Shown here: in pieces, positions 34,181 through 43,948 of the stretch
Layout: each line of letters starts with the position of its first letter
How positions within the stretch are numbered: position 1 is the stretch's first letter
NCBI RefSeq assembly: GCF_004745825.1
Contig: NZ_SRLA01000001.1
Coordinates: forward strand, 1,116,001 to 1,180,000
Direction: 5' to 3'
Source: Hymenobacter fodinae
GTDB taxonomy: Bacteria > Bacteroidota > Bacteroidia > Cytophagales > Hymenobacteraceae
Length of the DNA: 64,000 nt
Made by a program: the position numbers and the translations under genes
Notes under the pieces: generated by a model
Told to the model about the DNA's origin: nothing
Databases searched by the model: none
The model's input: only the letters and a program-made list of their open reading frames with translations

Positions 34181-35418
34181 TGCTCGACGGCGGCATACCA
34201 GAGACGTTCGTACTCGGGGCGGCGCACCAATTCATAGTGTTCGGGTGCAAAGGTACTGGGTTTAGCGCGGAACGTATAGGTAGCCGCACGTTCGGGGTCA
34301 CTCCGGTACACCCATTGTTCCTGGCCTACCTCCCGATACACCGACTCGGGTGGCCCTAGCACCAAGTACATCAAGCCCCGATCAGTAAGCCAACCAGCTT
34401 TATGCGCTGAAAATAAACGGTTCGCTTCCATTACGCGGCCGTAATACGTGCGGATGAGCTGCTTTGCTAGGGCCTGGTTGCCGCCCGCCAAATCAAGCCA
34501 GAATTTATCGACGGCCTTTTTCGGATCGGGGGCATCGAACAGCTTTTTACGCTCGGCTGAGGTGGTTGAAAAAGTAAGCGGAGCAATTAGCTCATCGGCC
34601 GAGGTAAGCTCAGGGAAACTGTTTTCCTCCACCAATAGGCCACTCCAGGCAGAGTTGCTGCCAGCCCGAATCAAGTATAAGCCGCTGGAAAGACGCACGG
34701 CTTGGCCAGTTGAGAACGAGGCAGAATCAGCAAGGGATAATGTGCGGGGCTGGGCTACCGCAGCGGGGTTGGTCATGGGAGGCAATGCCGGCTGGGAGCT
34801 GAGGGCATATCGCCGGGTTTGTAGAATCTGCTCAGCCCCGTAACTGGATACCCCGAATGATTCACCCGTCCGCAAGTAGCGTCGCAGCAAAGGGAGGCCT
34901 AGCGAATCAGTCAGGATGTAGGAGGAGTTAAGCCGCGCGGGCGTGATGGTCAGCCAAAGTGCTCCATCGGTGTAGTCAGAATTGGGCGGGGGAAGCTGGG
35001 CGTTGGAAGGTTGCGCTTTACTGGGAGCAGTAGCAGCCGACGCGGGCACTAAACTAGGCTGCACACTAATGATTTGCCCCAATGGTACGCGGCTCAGGGG
35101 CAGCGCTATATCTACCCAGGTGCCACTAGGCTCCTGCCGGAAGTGACCCGACCGCATCCGGACTGGATACTGCCACTTGGGCTGCTTGGCGGTGTAGCTG
35201 GCCCACGCGGCCACGTACATCACCTGCCCCGGCCGAAAGTTGTTGCCCGGAAAACGCAGGTATACCCGTAAACTGTCGTCCTCACGGCGGGTGTCTGCCA
35301 GAACCTGGCGGCCGGGCCGGTACTGCTCGGCAAAGTCGCGGCGCGGTGCGGCCCGAAGGCCGGAAAGGCTGCTCAGGCTGAACAAGGTTACTAGCAAGCA
35401 GGAGAAAACGGCTCTCAT
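34144..35418 (-). CDS. GWxTD domain-containing exported protein
   Basis: 424 aa from ATG 35418, which gives a signal peptide (MRAVFSCLLVTLFSLSSLSG). Starts at 35508 or 35436 would put about 30 non-hydrophobic residues before it. The C-terminal third holds the GWxTD motif (GWLTDRGLMYLVLGPPESVY) and EQWVYRSDPERAATYTF, ending in YERLWYAAVEQWRKG, the defining region of this Bacteroidota/Acidobacteria family. The middle is beta-rich with a Ser/Pro linker (about 148-178). The function is unproven; these proteins sit in the envelope. The stop lies 37 bp inside the rlmB coding region. Confidence 0.88.
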   Translation of the reverse strand: MRAVFSCLLVTLFSLSSLSGLRAAPRRDFAEQYRPGRQVLADTRREDDSLRVYLRFPGNNFRPGQVMYVAAWASYTAKQPKWQYPVRMRSGHFRQEPSGTWVDIALPLSRVPLGQIISVQPSLVPASAATAPSKAQPSNAQLPPPNSDYTDGALWLTITPARLNSSYILTDSLGLPLLRRYLRTGESFGVSSYGAEQILQTRRYALSSQPALPPMTNPAAVAQPRTLSLADSASFSTGQAVRLSSGLYLIRAGSNSAWSGLLVEENSFPELTSADELIAPLTFSTTSAERKKLFDAPDPKKAVDKFWLDLAGGNQALAKQLIRTYYGRVMEANRLFSAHKAGWLTDRGLMYLVLGPPESVYREVGQEQWVYRSDPERAATYTFRAKPSTFAPEHYELVRRPEYERLWYAAVEQWRKGTTVRAGR

Positions 35419-35538
35419 GAATAGACTACATGAACTCATAACCAACGTACGTAACCAAGTGAGGAGAAGGCCAAGGCGGTTAGCTACGGCTTTCGGGAGG
35501 CAAGGCACCCAACAGCAGGGCTAGGCCACAGTATAAAC

Positions 35539-35573
35539 AAAAAGCCCGCTCCAGAATAGAAGCGGGCTTTTTT
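35539..35573 (-). terminator. Terminator of the DUF2723 gene
   Basis: AAAAAGCCCGCT / AGCGGGCTTTTT with a 10-nt loop, 23 bp beyond the stop. Confidence 0.9.
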
Positions 35574-35595
35574 ACAAGAGGTGGAGCTTATGCTA

Positions 35596-38577
35596 TTAGC
35601 GCATGTATTGCTGCAACAGGCCTAGGGCCTTAGAAGCGCGCTGCTGGTCGCCGATTTGCTGGGCGGCGCGGCCCACGCTGTTCAACGACAGTAGGTACGT
35701 CTGATATTCCTGGTCAAACATGGCGCTGTTGTGGGTGCTGTAGTACGCCAGAGCCTGTTCAGCACGACCCGTCATGGTGTCCATAATTTCGGTGGCGCGC
35801 TGTTTTTCGCCTACTTCTACCAGAGCCGGGATAAACTGGGGCACGTAGTAATCGTACGGAACGGCTTTGTCGGGCATCACGTCAAAGCACTTGTCAATTA
35901 CTTGCTTTGCCCGAGCTTTATCACCCACCGCCAGCAGCGAGTTAGCTAGGCGCGAGAATTTGTCGCGGTAGTTGGCCGGGAAGCGCAGGTTGTTCTCATC
36001 ATAGAAAATGTTGGCGTCATTTAGCCCTCGGTAAGCGAAGGTCTTCATGAGCTTGTCATACATGATGTCGTTGGTCACGTAGCCTTCTTCACCGCGCGGG
36101 TCATAATTCGGGTCCTTGGCGGGCAGAATGCGGTAGGCCATACCTTCCAATTGGAAGTAGGGCTGCAGGCCCATAAAGTCGCGCGAGTCAACGGTGCTAG
36201 AGAAGTATACCGGGCGCTGCCAGTTATTGGTAGCCAGAATATCCAGAATTACCAGGCTCTTCTTCTCAATAGCGCTCTTGCTTACTTCCCACTCCATGCG
36301 GGGCACCAACTGCTTGCGGCGTTCGGCCGGAATGATGCCCATTTTGTCTACTGCTGCCGTGTCAACAGGTAGGTAGAACTTGCGCGAAGGGAAGGACAAC
36401 AGGGACTTAGTACCGTCGCCGTACGACACCTGCAGCAACGGGCTGTTTTGGTTTACCAGCTGCATAAACTGGCGCACGTCGATTTCCTTTACCGCCGGGT
36501 TTTCGGCATAAGGCAGGTAGTCGTTGGTGCCTTGGGCGTAGTTGGCATTCTCCATCGAGATAGGCAGCGGCTGCGATTTGTAAGCGCGGCGCTTCATCTG
36601 ATCAATGTACCAGTCGGTGTTCAGGTAGCTCAGTACGGCCACGCGCACGTCGGTTCGGATGCCTTCTACTTCTTGGGCATACCAGAGTGGGAAGGTGTCA
36701 TTGTCGCCATTGGTGAATAAGATGGCGTTCGGGGCGCAGGAGTTAAGTAGGTTCTTGGCCGAGTCAACGGAGTTGTAGCGGTCGGAGCGGTCATGGTCGT
36801 CCCAGCCTTGGGCGGCCATAATGCCCGGAATAACCAAGCCAAGCAGCGTAGCCACAGCGGCGCGGGCGGTATCAGCCTTCAGGGCGGTCTTCAGCACATC
36901 AGCCAGCCCCAGCACGCCTAGGCCAATCCAGATGGCAAAGGCGAAGGTGGCACCCGCAAAGGTGTAGTCCCGCTCACGAGGCTCGATGGGCGGCTGGTTG
37001 AGGTAGATGACAATGGCCAGACCCGTAAATACGAATAGCAGACCTACGATGAAGGCATTGCGGCCATCACGCCGAACTTGGTAAAACAGGCCTAGAATAC
37101 CCAGAATCAGCGGCAGCGCGAAGAAGTTATTCCGGGCTTCGCTATCGGCAATGCGCTCGGGCAGACCCGCATTGCTAGCACCAGGCCACAGAATACCGGC
37201 TTGCTGAATGTCGCTTTCCCGGCCTACGTAGTTCCACATGAAGTAGCGCCAGAACATGTGGCCCATCTGGTAACGCGTCAGGAAGGAGAGGTTTTGACCC
37301 ATAGTTGGCTTCACGCCCTCCTGGATGTCCACCCACTTCTTGTAATAGAGCATGTGCAGCGGGTCGTTGCTGTAAAGACGAGGCAGCAGCATCTTATCCT
37401 CGGGGCGGTATTCCAACTCGGGGCGGTATTCAGCCACCACGTACTTGTCGCCCTTGCGCACATAGCGCGGGGCGCCATCATTCTGGGCAACAGGCTGTGC
37501 GTTGAACTGCGGGCCGTAAAGCAGGGGCCGGTCGCCGTACTGCTCGCGCTTCAGGTAGCTCACGAAGGACAACACATCCTCCGGGTCGTTTTCGTTGATG
37601 GTGGGGTGGTAGCTGCTCCGGATAGGAACAATCAGGTACGAGGAGTACCCAATCAGAATAAACACGAACGACAGCATGGCCGTGTTCAGTAGGCGGCTAC
37701 GACGCTTGAATGACTGCTGGAAACCAAACCAGATCAGGCCTACAAACACCAGCAGGAATATCACCAGGCCCCAGTTGAAAGGTAGGCCAATGCTATTCAC
37801 GAAGAACACCTCGAAGTTGCCAGCCAGCGTGGGCAAGCCCGGAATGATGCCGGCCAAAATGAGGCCTACAATGACGCTGCTAATGGCCAGCGTAATGATG
37901 CCACCCGTTAGCGTGGGGTTGTTGGTGCGACGGTAGTAATAAATGAAACCCAGGGCCGGAATGGCCAACAGGTTCAGCAAGTGCACCCCAATGCTGAGGC
38001 CAATAACGTAGGCAATTAGCACCAGCCACCGGTCAGAATCGGCTTCATCAGCGCGGTTCTCCCACTTCAGCATCAGCCACACCACCGCCGCCGTGCACAA
38101 CGACGACATGGCGTATACCTCGGCCTCCACAGCGTTGAACCAGAACGAATCGGAGAAGGCGTAGGCCAGAGCCCCCACGGCGCCGGCGCCTAAAATCAGC
38201 CAGGTTTGGCCACTGGTAGGTTCTAGGCCTCTATCGTCGTGCATGCCGGGGCGGTGCATCACCAGCTTCTTAGCCATCATGGTGATGATCCAGAACAGGA
38301 AGAGCACCGTGAACGAGGAGCTTAGGGCCGAGAGCATGTTCACAAGCACCGATACCTTGGTGACGTCGCCAAACGACAGCAGTGAAAACAGGCGGCCGAG
38401 CAGCAGGAAGGTAGGAGCTCCCGGAGGGTGCGGCACCAGCAGCTTGTAGGAACAGGCAATGAACTCGCCGCAGTCCCAGAACGAGGCCGTGGGCTCCAGG
38501 GTGAGGATGTAGGTAAGGGTGGCAATGGCAAATACCAGCCAACCAATTAGGTTATTCAGGCTTTTGTAACTCCGCAT
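35596..38577 (-). CDS. DUF2723 integral membrane protein (putative protein O-mannosyltransferase-like glycosyltransferase)
   Basis: 993 aa. N-terminal half with about 10-12 TM helices. The first loop holds the conserved EPTASFWDCGEFIACSYKLLVPHPPGAPTF (about 29-58) with acidic residues that in GT-C enzymes form the catalytic site. The C-terminal half contains a soluble periplasmic part: NGDNDTFPLWYAQEVEGIRTDV and a terminal helical TPR-like segment (about 880-990). The family is common in Bacteroidota and is proposed to act in lipid-linked sugar transfer to exported proteins. Catalysis is inferred from fold similarity. A TACTTTTG element lies 90 bases upstream of the start. Confidence 0.93.
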   Translation of the reverse strand: MRSYKSLNNLIGWLVFAIATLTYILTLEPTASFWDCGEFIACSYKLLVPHPPGAPTFLLLGRLFSLLSFGDVTKVSVLVNMLSALSSSFTVLFLFWIITMMAKKLVMHRPGMHDDRGLEPTSGQTWLILGAGAVGALAYAFSDSFWFNAVEAEVYAMSSLCTAAVVWLMLKWENRADEADSDRWLVLIAYVIGLSIGVHLLNLLAIPALGFIYYYRRTNNPTLTGGIITLAISSVIVGLILAGIIPGLPTLAGNFEVFFVNSIGLPFNWGLVIFLLVFVGLIWFGFQQSFKRRSRLLNTAMLSFVFILIGYSSYLIVPIRSSYHPTINENDPEDVLSFVSYLKREQYGDRPLLYGPQFNAQPVAQNDGAPRYVRKGDKYVVAEYRPELEYRPEDKMLLPRLYSNDPLHMLYYKKWVDIQEGVKPTMGQNLSFLTRYQMGHMFWRYFMWNYVGRESDIQQAGILWPGASNAGLPERIADSEARNNFFALPLILGILGLFYQVRRDGRNAFIVGLLFVFTGLAIVIYLNQPPIEPRERDYTFAGATFAFAIWIGLGVLGLADVLKTALKADTARAAVATLLGLVIPGIMAAQGWDDHDRSDRYNSVDSAKNLLNSCAPNAILFTNGDNDTFPLWYAQEVEGIRTDVRVAVLSYLNTDWYIDQMKRRAYKSQPLPISMENANYAQGTNDYLPYAENPAVKEIDVRQFMQLVNQNSPLLQVSYGDGTKSLLSFPSRKFYLPVDTAAVDKMGIIPAERRKQLVPRMEWEVSKSAIEKKSLVILDILATNNWQRPVYFSSTVDSRDFMGLQPYFQLEGMAYRILPAKDPNYDPRGEEGYVTNDIMYDKLMKTFAYRGLNDANIFYDENNLRFPANYRDKFSRLANSLLAVGDKARAKQVIDKCFDVMPDKAVPYDYYVPQFIPALVEVGEKQRATEIMDTMTGRAEQALAYYSTHNSAMFDQEYQTYLLSLNSVGRAAQQIGDQQRASKALGLLQQYMR

Positions 38578-38659
38578 AAGGAATGAGTAGGGGCGGGGCG
38601 AGGTCCGCCCGTCGCAGCACGACGGGGTTTAAGTCAGAAATAAGAAATCAGCGAAAGAC

Positions 38660-38667
38660 CAAAAGTA
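38660..38667 (-). promoter_or_regulatory. Promoter -7 element for the DUF2723 gene
   Basis: TACTTTTG on the minus strand, 83 bases before the ATG. No good -33 element. Confidence 0.4.
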
Positions 38668-38815
38668 GACAATAAGTAGCTAGGCCACTTCTTTGAATCA
38701 ACCAATGGGGCAAACGTACTCAACCAACCCACTAAAGTAGCTCTACCAACCGTGAGCCTCCCAAAACAACAGGCTGGTAAAAAAGTGCAACAAGCATCTG
38801 ACAACCAGCAGCAAA

Positions 38816-38843
38816 AAAGGCAGCCCGTGGAAGAGCTGCCTTT
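38816..38843 (-). terminator. Terminator after the T9SS-domain protein gene
   Basis: AAAGGCAGC / GCTGCCTTT stem with a 10-nt loop, 26 bp beyond the stop; the minus-strand transcript has a T-run after it. Confidence 0.75.
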
Positions 38844-38868
38844 GTTTGATTGAAGTGAGTGGCCTAGC

Positions 38869-39396
38869 CTAGTTCTGCAAAACCAGTCGCTTCGTGCTCA
38901 TTACTTTGTTGTCGAGCACGAGGCTGTAGAAGTACATACCCGGCGGCAAGTCAGAGAGGTTAAGAGCCATGCCACCGTCAGCTGCCTCGGGGCGCAACGA
39001 TACCGTGCGTACTTCCCGCCCAATGATGTTGTTCAACCGCAGCTTATAATCGGCCGTGAATTTTTGGCCCAGTGAAACCGTCACGAGTCCACGGGCTGGG
39101 TTAGGATATACCGACAACGTAGGAGCTAGCCCACGTGCAGCTGAGCTAGGGGCAGCTACTGTAGGCGCCTGCGTAAACCCTTGGCTGAAATGCAAGAAAG
39201 AAGCAGCCGGGGTAGAGAAGCTATACTTGGGTAACGTGTACCAAGTCCGGCTCTCGTGCTTGGTGAGCAAGTAGCTTGCTTTGTCCGTGTGCCAGGGCAG
39301 GGCACCACCGGGGCGGGCCGTAACGGTGGCAGCCACTATGGGCAACTGCACAAGCAGTAGCATGACCAAAGAAAGAATACGAGTAAATATGTTCAT
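38869..39396 (-). CDS. Small exported protein with a type IX secretion sorting domain
   Basis: 175 aa. Signal peptide (about 1-24; MNIFTRILSLVMLLLVQLPIV start). A short stretch of about 65 residues with no known domain follows. A type-A T9SS sorting domain is at about 92-175: LSVYPNPARGLVTVSLG, then LRLNNIIGREVRTVSL, and PPGMYFYSLVLDNKVMSTKRLVLQN. The sorting domain normally follows a large cargo domain and leads to surface anchoring. Here almost nothing precedes it, so the passenger is either very small or lost. No pseudogene remnants are seen upstream. Confidence 0.85.
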   Translation of the reverse strand: MNIFTRILSLVMLLLVQLPIVAATVTARPGGALPWHTDKASYLLTKHESRTWYTLPKYSFSTPAASFLHFSQGFTQAPTVAAPSSAARGLAPTLSVYPNPARGLVTVSLGQKFTADYKLRLNNIIGREVRTVSLRPEAADGGMALNLSDLPPGMYFYSLVLDNKVMSTKRLVLQN

Positions 39397-39685
39397 GGCA
39401 TTAGGTCAGGAAAAGCAGCCACCTAGGTGGCCGATGAGAATATGTGAAAGCTACCCGCCCATAATGGCAGTTAGCTTTGCTCTAATACTACTATGACAAG
39501 CACCATGCCCATTTTGCAATGAGTGCGGCCCCCTTGTGCAGTAGTAGATGACTATTAAGAGCAGAAAGTTGCTCAAAGGTTTAAAAACTATACGCTAAGC
39601 CAAAAACTATCGTTGGCCTAATATATAGTGAAAACTTTGTCATTGAGTGATCTATCAAAGGTATAATGAAAAATCAAGGATAGGA
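39397..39685. other. Intergenic region without recognisable gene
   Basis: About 290 bp between the T9SS-domain gene start and birA. AT-rich in its second half; no convincing promoter or coding frame was found. Confidence 0.6.
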
Positions 39686-40447
39686 TTATACATAGCGAAT
39701 TTCCTTGAGATCAAAATAGCGCAGCTGCCCTGCAATTTGCACCGCCAGACGCCCAACTTCATCCACTCCCACAATTACGCCCCGGACTTGGCGGCCATCA
39801 ACCTCATAGGTATGTTCTTCCTGATAGCGGTAAAGTACCCGCAGATAGTCCTGTCGTATGGCTCCAACCCGACCAGAGCGGAGCTGCAGATATCGGCGTT
39901 CCAGACTTTCGAGCAGCCGGCTCGCCACTGTGGTCAGTTCGTAGGCGCGTCCCGTCAGGAGAGCCAGCGAAGTAGCCGTTGATACTCCAAACTCACGCTG
40001 GTTTATATTTAATCCAATTCCTACGATGCTATACTGAATCTTCGGCCCCTGAAGTGTGTTCTCAATCAATATGCCACCTAACTTCTGGCTGCCGTAGTAC
40101 ATGTCGTTTGGCCACTTGACCCGTAACCCGGAATCAGGGCCGAGCAAGGCGGTTGCCCAGTCGTGAATGGCTAGCGCAACGGCTTGGCTAAGCTGAAACT
40201 GATCAGCGGCCGGCAGAAACGCGGGCTGCCACACCACCGACATGGTCAGGTTTTCGCCCGGCGCGGCTTCCCACTGGTTGCCGCGTTGGCCCCGGCCGGC
40301 GGTCTGTTTGTCGGTAATGACACAACAACCATCCGTGGCCCGGTTTTGGACAACCAGTTGCTGTGCCTCGGTGTTTGTGGAGGCACATTCGGGCAACCAG
40401 ACAAGCTGTTGGCCCGTGAAGAGAGTTTGGGGGGATATAGCGTCCAC
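39686..40447 (-). CDS. birA: Biotin--[acetyl-CoA-carboxylase] ligase, probable GTG start
   Basis: 253 aa from GTG 40447. Activates biotin with ATP and attaches it to the biotin carboxyl carrier protein. Conserved LVWLPECASTNTEAQQLV at the N-terminus, TDKQTAGRGQRGNQWEAAPGENLTMS (biotinyl-AMP site), RVKWPNDMYYGSQKLGGILIE, and GIGLNINQ. No HTH domain, so it is the enzymatic, non-repressor form. The frame is open further to 40555 but that would run through the rsfS start and its own promoter (TAGGTTTG, 40479-40472). The first good start after that promoter is GTG 40447, placing few residues before the conserved core. Confidence 0.9.
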   Translation of the reverse strand: MDAISPQTLFTGQQLVWLPECASTNTEAQQLVVQNRATDGCCVITDKQTAGRGQRGNQWEAAPGENLTMSVVWQPAFLPAADQFQLSQAVALAIHDWATALLGPDSGLRVKWPNDMYYGSQKLGGILIENTLQGPKIQYSIVGIGLNINQREFGVSTATSLALLTGRAYELTTVASRLLESLERRYLQLRSGRVGAIRQDYLRVLYRYQEEHTYEVDGRQVRGVIVGVDEVGRLAVQIAGQLRYFDLKEIRYV

Positions 40448-40471
40448 CTGATTTTCGTACTTTGTGACGTT

Positions 40472-40479
40472 CAAACCTA
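40472..40479 (-). promoter_or_regulatory. Promoter -7 element for birA
   Basis: TAGGTTTG on the minus strand, 25 bases before GTG 40447. It lies just 10 bases before the divergent rsfS ATG. Confidence 0.5.
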
Positions 40480-40489
40480 ACAATACCCC

Positions 40490-40882
40490 ATGAAAAGTAC
40501 CCTGGTTCGGCAGGATTCGGACAAGTTGGCAGATGTAGTAGTACGCGGCATGCAAGAGAAGAAGGCATCCGATATCGTGGTACTCAACCTCAAAGACCTA
40601 AAAAATGCTGTGGCGGATTATTTTATTATCTGCTCAGCATCCTCAGATACCCAAATTGACGCTATTGCGCGTTCAGTTGAAGAAGAAGTAGAGAAGCTTA
40701 CCGGCCAGAACCCCTGGCAGACCGAAGGCCGCATGAACCGCGAGTGGGTGCTGCTTGACTACGTGGATGTAGTAGTGCACGTATTCTTGCGCGACCGTCG
40801 GCAGTTTTATGCCCTGGAGGAGTTGTGGGGTGACGCTGAAATTACCCACGTAGAAGAAGAAACTGCGGCTGCGGTAAAGTAA
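40490..40882 (+). CDS. rsfS: Ribosomal silencing factor RsfS
   Basis: 130 aa. Binds ribosomal protein L14 and blocks subunit joining when nutrients are limited. ALADYF-like core seen as NAVADYFIICSASSDTQIDAIA (about 39-60). PWQTEGRMNREWVLLDYVDVVVHVF (about 74-98) is the typical RsfS region. The start is divergent from birA with only 42 bp between the chosen starts. ftsH lies 100 bp downstream on the same strand and may share transcription. Confidence 0.96.
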   Translation: MKSTLVRQDSDKLADVVVRGMQEKKASDIVVLNLKDLKNAVADYFIICSASSDTQIDAIARSVEEEVEKLTGQNPWQTEGRMNREWVLLDYVDVVVHVFLRDRRQFYALEELWGDAEITHVEEETAAAVK

Positions 40883-40982
40883 ATTCTGGCTGGTTGCGTC
40901 TTGGTAGCTGAGATGGTTCTGCGCCAACAAACCCAGCGTTGGCGTGTTCCGCTTTTGTTTTTCGCTTTAGTAACCCCTATTC

Positions 40983-43103
40983 ATGCCTGATACAAGCCCT
41001 AAAAAGAAAAAACCCATGCTGCCTAATCCCGCGCCCCGGCCCGGGATGCAGCTGTGGGTGCTGACGGGGCTGGTAGTATTCATCCTGGGGATGATCTACC
41101 TGAACCGCAGCACCACCCTGATAGAAATTAAACAGCGGGATTTTGAGCAGATGCTAACCGCGGGCGACGTGGCCGACGTATCGCTCGTGAATGACCGGCA
41201 GGTAAAGGTCACGCTGAAGCGTGAAGCCCTGGCCAAGCCGGAGTACAAGCAGAAGCTCATGTCACGCGGTCCGCTCACTACCGCTAACGACCCTGGCCCA
41301 CAGTTCGGCTTCCGGGTAGTTGATGGTAAGACCTTTAAGGCTGACCTCGACAAGATACAAGCGACCTTGCCCGCCGACCGGCAGGTAGGCCTACGCGTGG
41401 CTGACGAAACTAGCTACGGTGACTATGTTACCACGTGGGGCTTCATGCTCCTGCTGTTCGTGGGCTTCTGGTTCCTGATGCGCCGCATGAGCGGAGCGGG
41501 TGGGCCCGGTGGTCAGATCTTCAATATTGGTAAGTCGCGTGCGGCTTTGTTTGAGGGTGGCGACAAAGTGAAGGTTACCTTTAAAGATGTAGCTGGCCTA
41601 GAAGAAGCAAAGGAGGAAGTACAGGAAATCGTAGAGTTTCTGAAGAACCCTTCTAAGTTCACCATTCTCGGCGGTAAAATCCCGAAAGGTGCGCTGCTGG
41701 TAGGCCCTCCCGGCACCGGTAAAACCCTGCTGGCAAAGGCTGTAGCTGGCGAAGCCGATGTGCCATTCTTCTCCCTGTCTGGTTCTGACTTCGTGGAGAT
41801 GTTCGTGGGTGTGGGTGCTGCTCGGGTACGTGACCTGTTCAAACAGGCCAAAGCTAAAGCTCCTTGTATCATCTTCATCGACGAGATTGACGCTATCGGC
41901 CGCAGCCGCTCCCGGGGCAACGTGCCCGGTGGTAACGACGAGCGCGAGAACACGCTGAACTCGCTGCTGGTAGAAATGGACGGTTTCGGTACTGACTCGG
42001 GTGTTATTATCCTGGCTGCTACCAACCGCCCCGATACGCTGGACTCGGCGCTGTTGCGTCCCGGCCGTTTCGACCGTCAGATTTCCATCGACAAGCCCGA
42101 CATCAACGGTCGTACCCAGATCTTCAATGTGCACCTGAAGCCGCTGACCCTGGCCCCTGATGTGGAAGCCAAGAAGCTGGCTGCTCAGACTCCTGGTTTT
42201 GCCGGTGCTGAAATTGCCAACGTCTGCAACGAGGCAGCGCTTATTGCCGCCCGCCGCGACAAGAAGATGGTGACCATGCTCGACTTCACCGATGCCGTTG
42301 ACCGCGTGATTGGTGGCCTAGAGAAGAAGAATAAAATCATCAGCCCCGGTGAGAAAAAGATTGTGGCCTACCATGAGGCTGGTCACGCTATTGCCGGCTG
42401 GTTCTTAGAGCATGCTGACCCATTGGTGAAGGTGAGCATTGTGCCTCGTGGAGTAGCTGCCCTCGGCTATGCCCAGTATCTGCCCCGCGAGCAGTTCCTC
42501 TACAACACTGAGCAGCTCATGGACGAAATGTGCATGACGCTGGGTGGCCGCGCAGCTGAAGAGCTGGTGTTTGGTAAGATTTCTACCGGAGCACTGAGCG
42601 ATCTGGAGCGCATCACGAAGATGGCCTACAGCATCGTGACGATGTACGGCATGAACAATAAGCTTGGTAACATCTCGTATTACGACTCAAAAGGGCAGAA
42701 TGAGTATGGCTTCTCGAAGCCCTATTCAGAAGCTACTTCGCAGATGATTGACGAGGAAGTACGCGGCATTATTGAAAGCGCTTACATCCGCACGAAGGAA
42801 CTGCTCACGGAGCGTCGCCATGAGCTGGAGGTAATTGCCAAGGAGCTGCTCGAAAAGGAAATCCTGCAACAGGATGACTTGGAGCGTCTAGTAGGTAAGC
42901 GCCCATTTGATAGCCAGACCACGTACCAGGCGCACATGGCCGGCACCGACCGCAGCGAAACTCTCAGCGAGCGGAAGCAAGAGCACCCCGGTGTTCCGCT
43001 GGGTAACGACCTGCCTGACCTGAACCTGCCGGGCATCGACAGCCCAAATGATTCGGCTGGAGCAACCACCGAGCCTAGCGGCAATGCCGTGAGCCCAGTG
43101 TAA
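40983..43103 (+). CDS. ftsH: ATP-dependent zinc metalloprotease FtsH
   Basis: 706 aa. Membrane protease that unfolds and degrades misassembled membrane and regulatory proteins. TM1 is about 23-41, TM2 about 149-164, with a periplasmic domain between. The AAA+ domain has Walker A GPPGTGKT (about 241-248), Walker B FIDEID, and the second region of homology [20 protein letters not shown]. The protease site is HEAGH, with His464, Glu465 and His468. The C-terminal tail (from about 655) is Pro/Asp/Ser-rich and likely disordered. A perfect terminator follows. Confidence 0.98.
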   Translation: MPDTSPKKKKPMLPNPAPRPGMQLWVLTGLVVFILGMIYLNRSTTLIEIKQRDFEQMLTAGDVADVSLVNDRQVKVTLKREALAKPEYKQKLMSRGPLTTANDPGPQFGFRVVDGKTFKADLDKIQATLPADRQVGLRVADETSYGDYVTTWGFMLLLFVGFWFLMRRMSGAGGPGGQIFNIGKSRAALFEGGDKVKVTFKDVAGLEEAKEEVQEIVEFLKNPSKFTILGGKIPKGALLVGPPGTGKTLLAKAVAGEADVPFFSLSGSDFVEMFVGVGAARVRDLFKQAKAKAPCIIFIDEIDAIGRSRSRGNVPGGNDERENTLNSLLVEMDGFGTDSGVIILAATNRPDTLDSALLRPGRFDRQISIDKPDINGRTQIFNVHLKPLTLAPDVEAKKLAAQTPGFAGAEIANVCNEAALIAARRDKKMVTMLDFTDAVDRVIGGLEKKNKIISPGEKKIVAYHEAGHAIAGWFLEHADPLVKVSIVPRGVAALGYAQYLPREQFLYNTEQLMDEMCMTLGGRAAEELVFGKISTGALSDLERITKMAYSIVTMYGMNNKLGNISYYDSKGQNEYGFSKPYSEATSQMIDEEVRGIIESAYIRTKELLTERRHELEVIAKELLEKEILQQDDLERLVGKRPFDSQTTYQAHMAGTDRSETLSERKQEHPGVPLGNDLPDLNLPGIDSPNDSAGATTEPSGNAVSPV

Positions 43104-43121
43104 GCACGAAGTATAAAGAAC

Positions 43122-43153
43122 AAAAAGGCCTGCTGACTACAGCAGGCCTTTTT
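43122..43153 (+). terminator. Terminator of ftsH
   Basis: AAAAAGGCCTGCTG / CAGCAGGCCTTTTT, ACTA loop, perfect 14-bp stem followed by TTTTGTTTT context. Confidence 0.93.
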
Positions 43154-43273
43154 GTTTTAGCGCCTAGGTCATACAAAAGCCATGAGTAGGCAAAATAAAT
43201 ACGCAGATGGCTAGGCCACCCGATAGGGTAAGTTCTAACCGCAGCCTATGCACAGCTTCTGTCCTGCAACTAC

Positions 43274-43281
43274 TACCTTTG
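43274..43281 (+). promoter_or_regulatory. Promoter -7 element directly before the LUD-domain gene
   Basis: TACCTTTG ends four bases before the ATG at 43286. In Bacteroidota transcription starts about 5-7 bases beyond this element, so the message would be leaderless or nearly so. Confidence 0.55.
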
Positions 43282-43285
43282 CCGT

Positions 43286-43948
43286 ATGGCCAATTCCTCT
43301 CGCGACATAATTTTGCGCCGTATTCGTGAGGCGTTGCAGAAGCCGGCAGAGCAACCTGCTCGGCCCGATTTCAGCGCCCCACTATACCCTAGGCCAGTAG
43401 CCGAGGCAGATTTAGCTATTGACTTTGCCCAAAACTTTGTGCGGATAGGCGGGGTGTTTTACTACTGCGAGTCGGAGGAGCACTTCTATGATCAGCTGTT
43501 TGCGTACAAAAAAGAGAAGGAGCTAGATCGGCTATTTGTGTGGGAGCCAGAGCTTAAAAAGATTCTGCACGACGGTAATTTAGTTTTCCAAGGGGATGAG
43601 ACTGATTTTTTGGCCCACGCCGATGCCGGCCTGACATCTTGCGAAGCACTCGTAGCTCGCACTGGTAGTATTTTGGTAAGTGGCGCTAGCAGCAGTGGCC
43701 GCCGCCTGAGCATCTACCCCGATCAACACCTCGTGCTGGCTCGCACCTCGCAGGTAGTACCCGATATTGGTGACGCACTGAAACTGGTGCAGCAGAAATA
43801 CGGCCCCGACCGGATACCATCCATGATATCCTTGACCACAGGGCCGAGCCGAACGGCTGATATTGAAAAAACGCTGGTACTCGGAGCCCACGGCCCGCGC
43901 AGCATTGTGTTGTTTTTGCTGGATGACGCGCCCGCCGCAACTACCTAA
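43286..43948 (+). CDS. LUD (LutC/YkgG-like) domain protein
   Basis: 220 aa, normal for LutC-type proteins. The N-terminus SSRDIILRRIREALQKP is typical, supporting the ATG at 43286. The C-terminal core VARTGSILVSGASSSGRRLSIYPDQHLVLART is the conserved glycine-rich sheet region and ends in DIEKTLVLGAHGPRSIVLFLLDD, the family signature. LutC works with the iron-sulfur proteins LutA/B in lactate oxidation, but these are absent here. Promoter spacing suggests a leaderless transcript. The stop overlaps the next gene by 26 bp. Confidence 0.88.
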   Translation: MANSSRDIILRRIREALQKPAEQPARPDFSAPLYPRPVAEADLAIDFAQNFVRIGGVFYYCESEEHFYDQLFAYKKEKELDRLFVWEPELKKILHDGNLVFQGDETDFLAHADAGLTSCEALVARTGSILVSGASSSGRRLSIYPDQHLVLARTSQVVPDIGDALKLVQQKYGPDRIPSMISLTTGPSRTADIEKTLVLGAHGPRSIVLFLLDDAPAATT

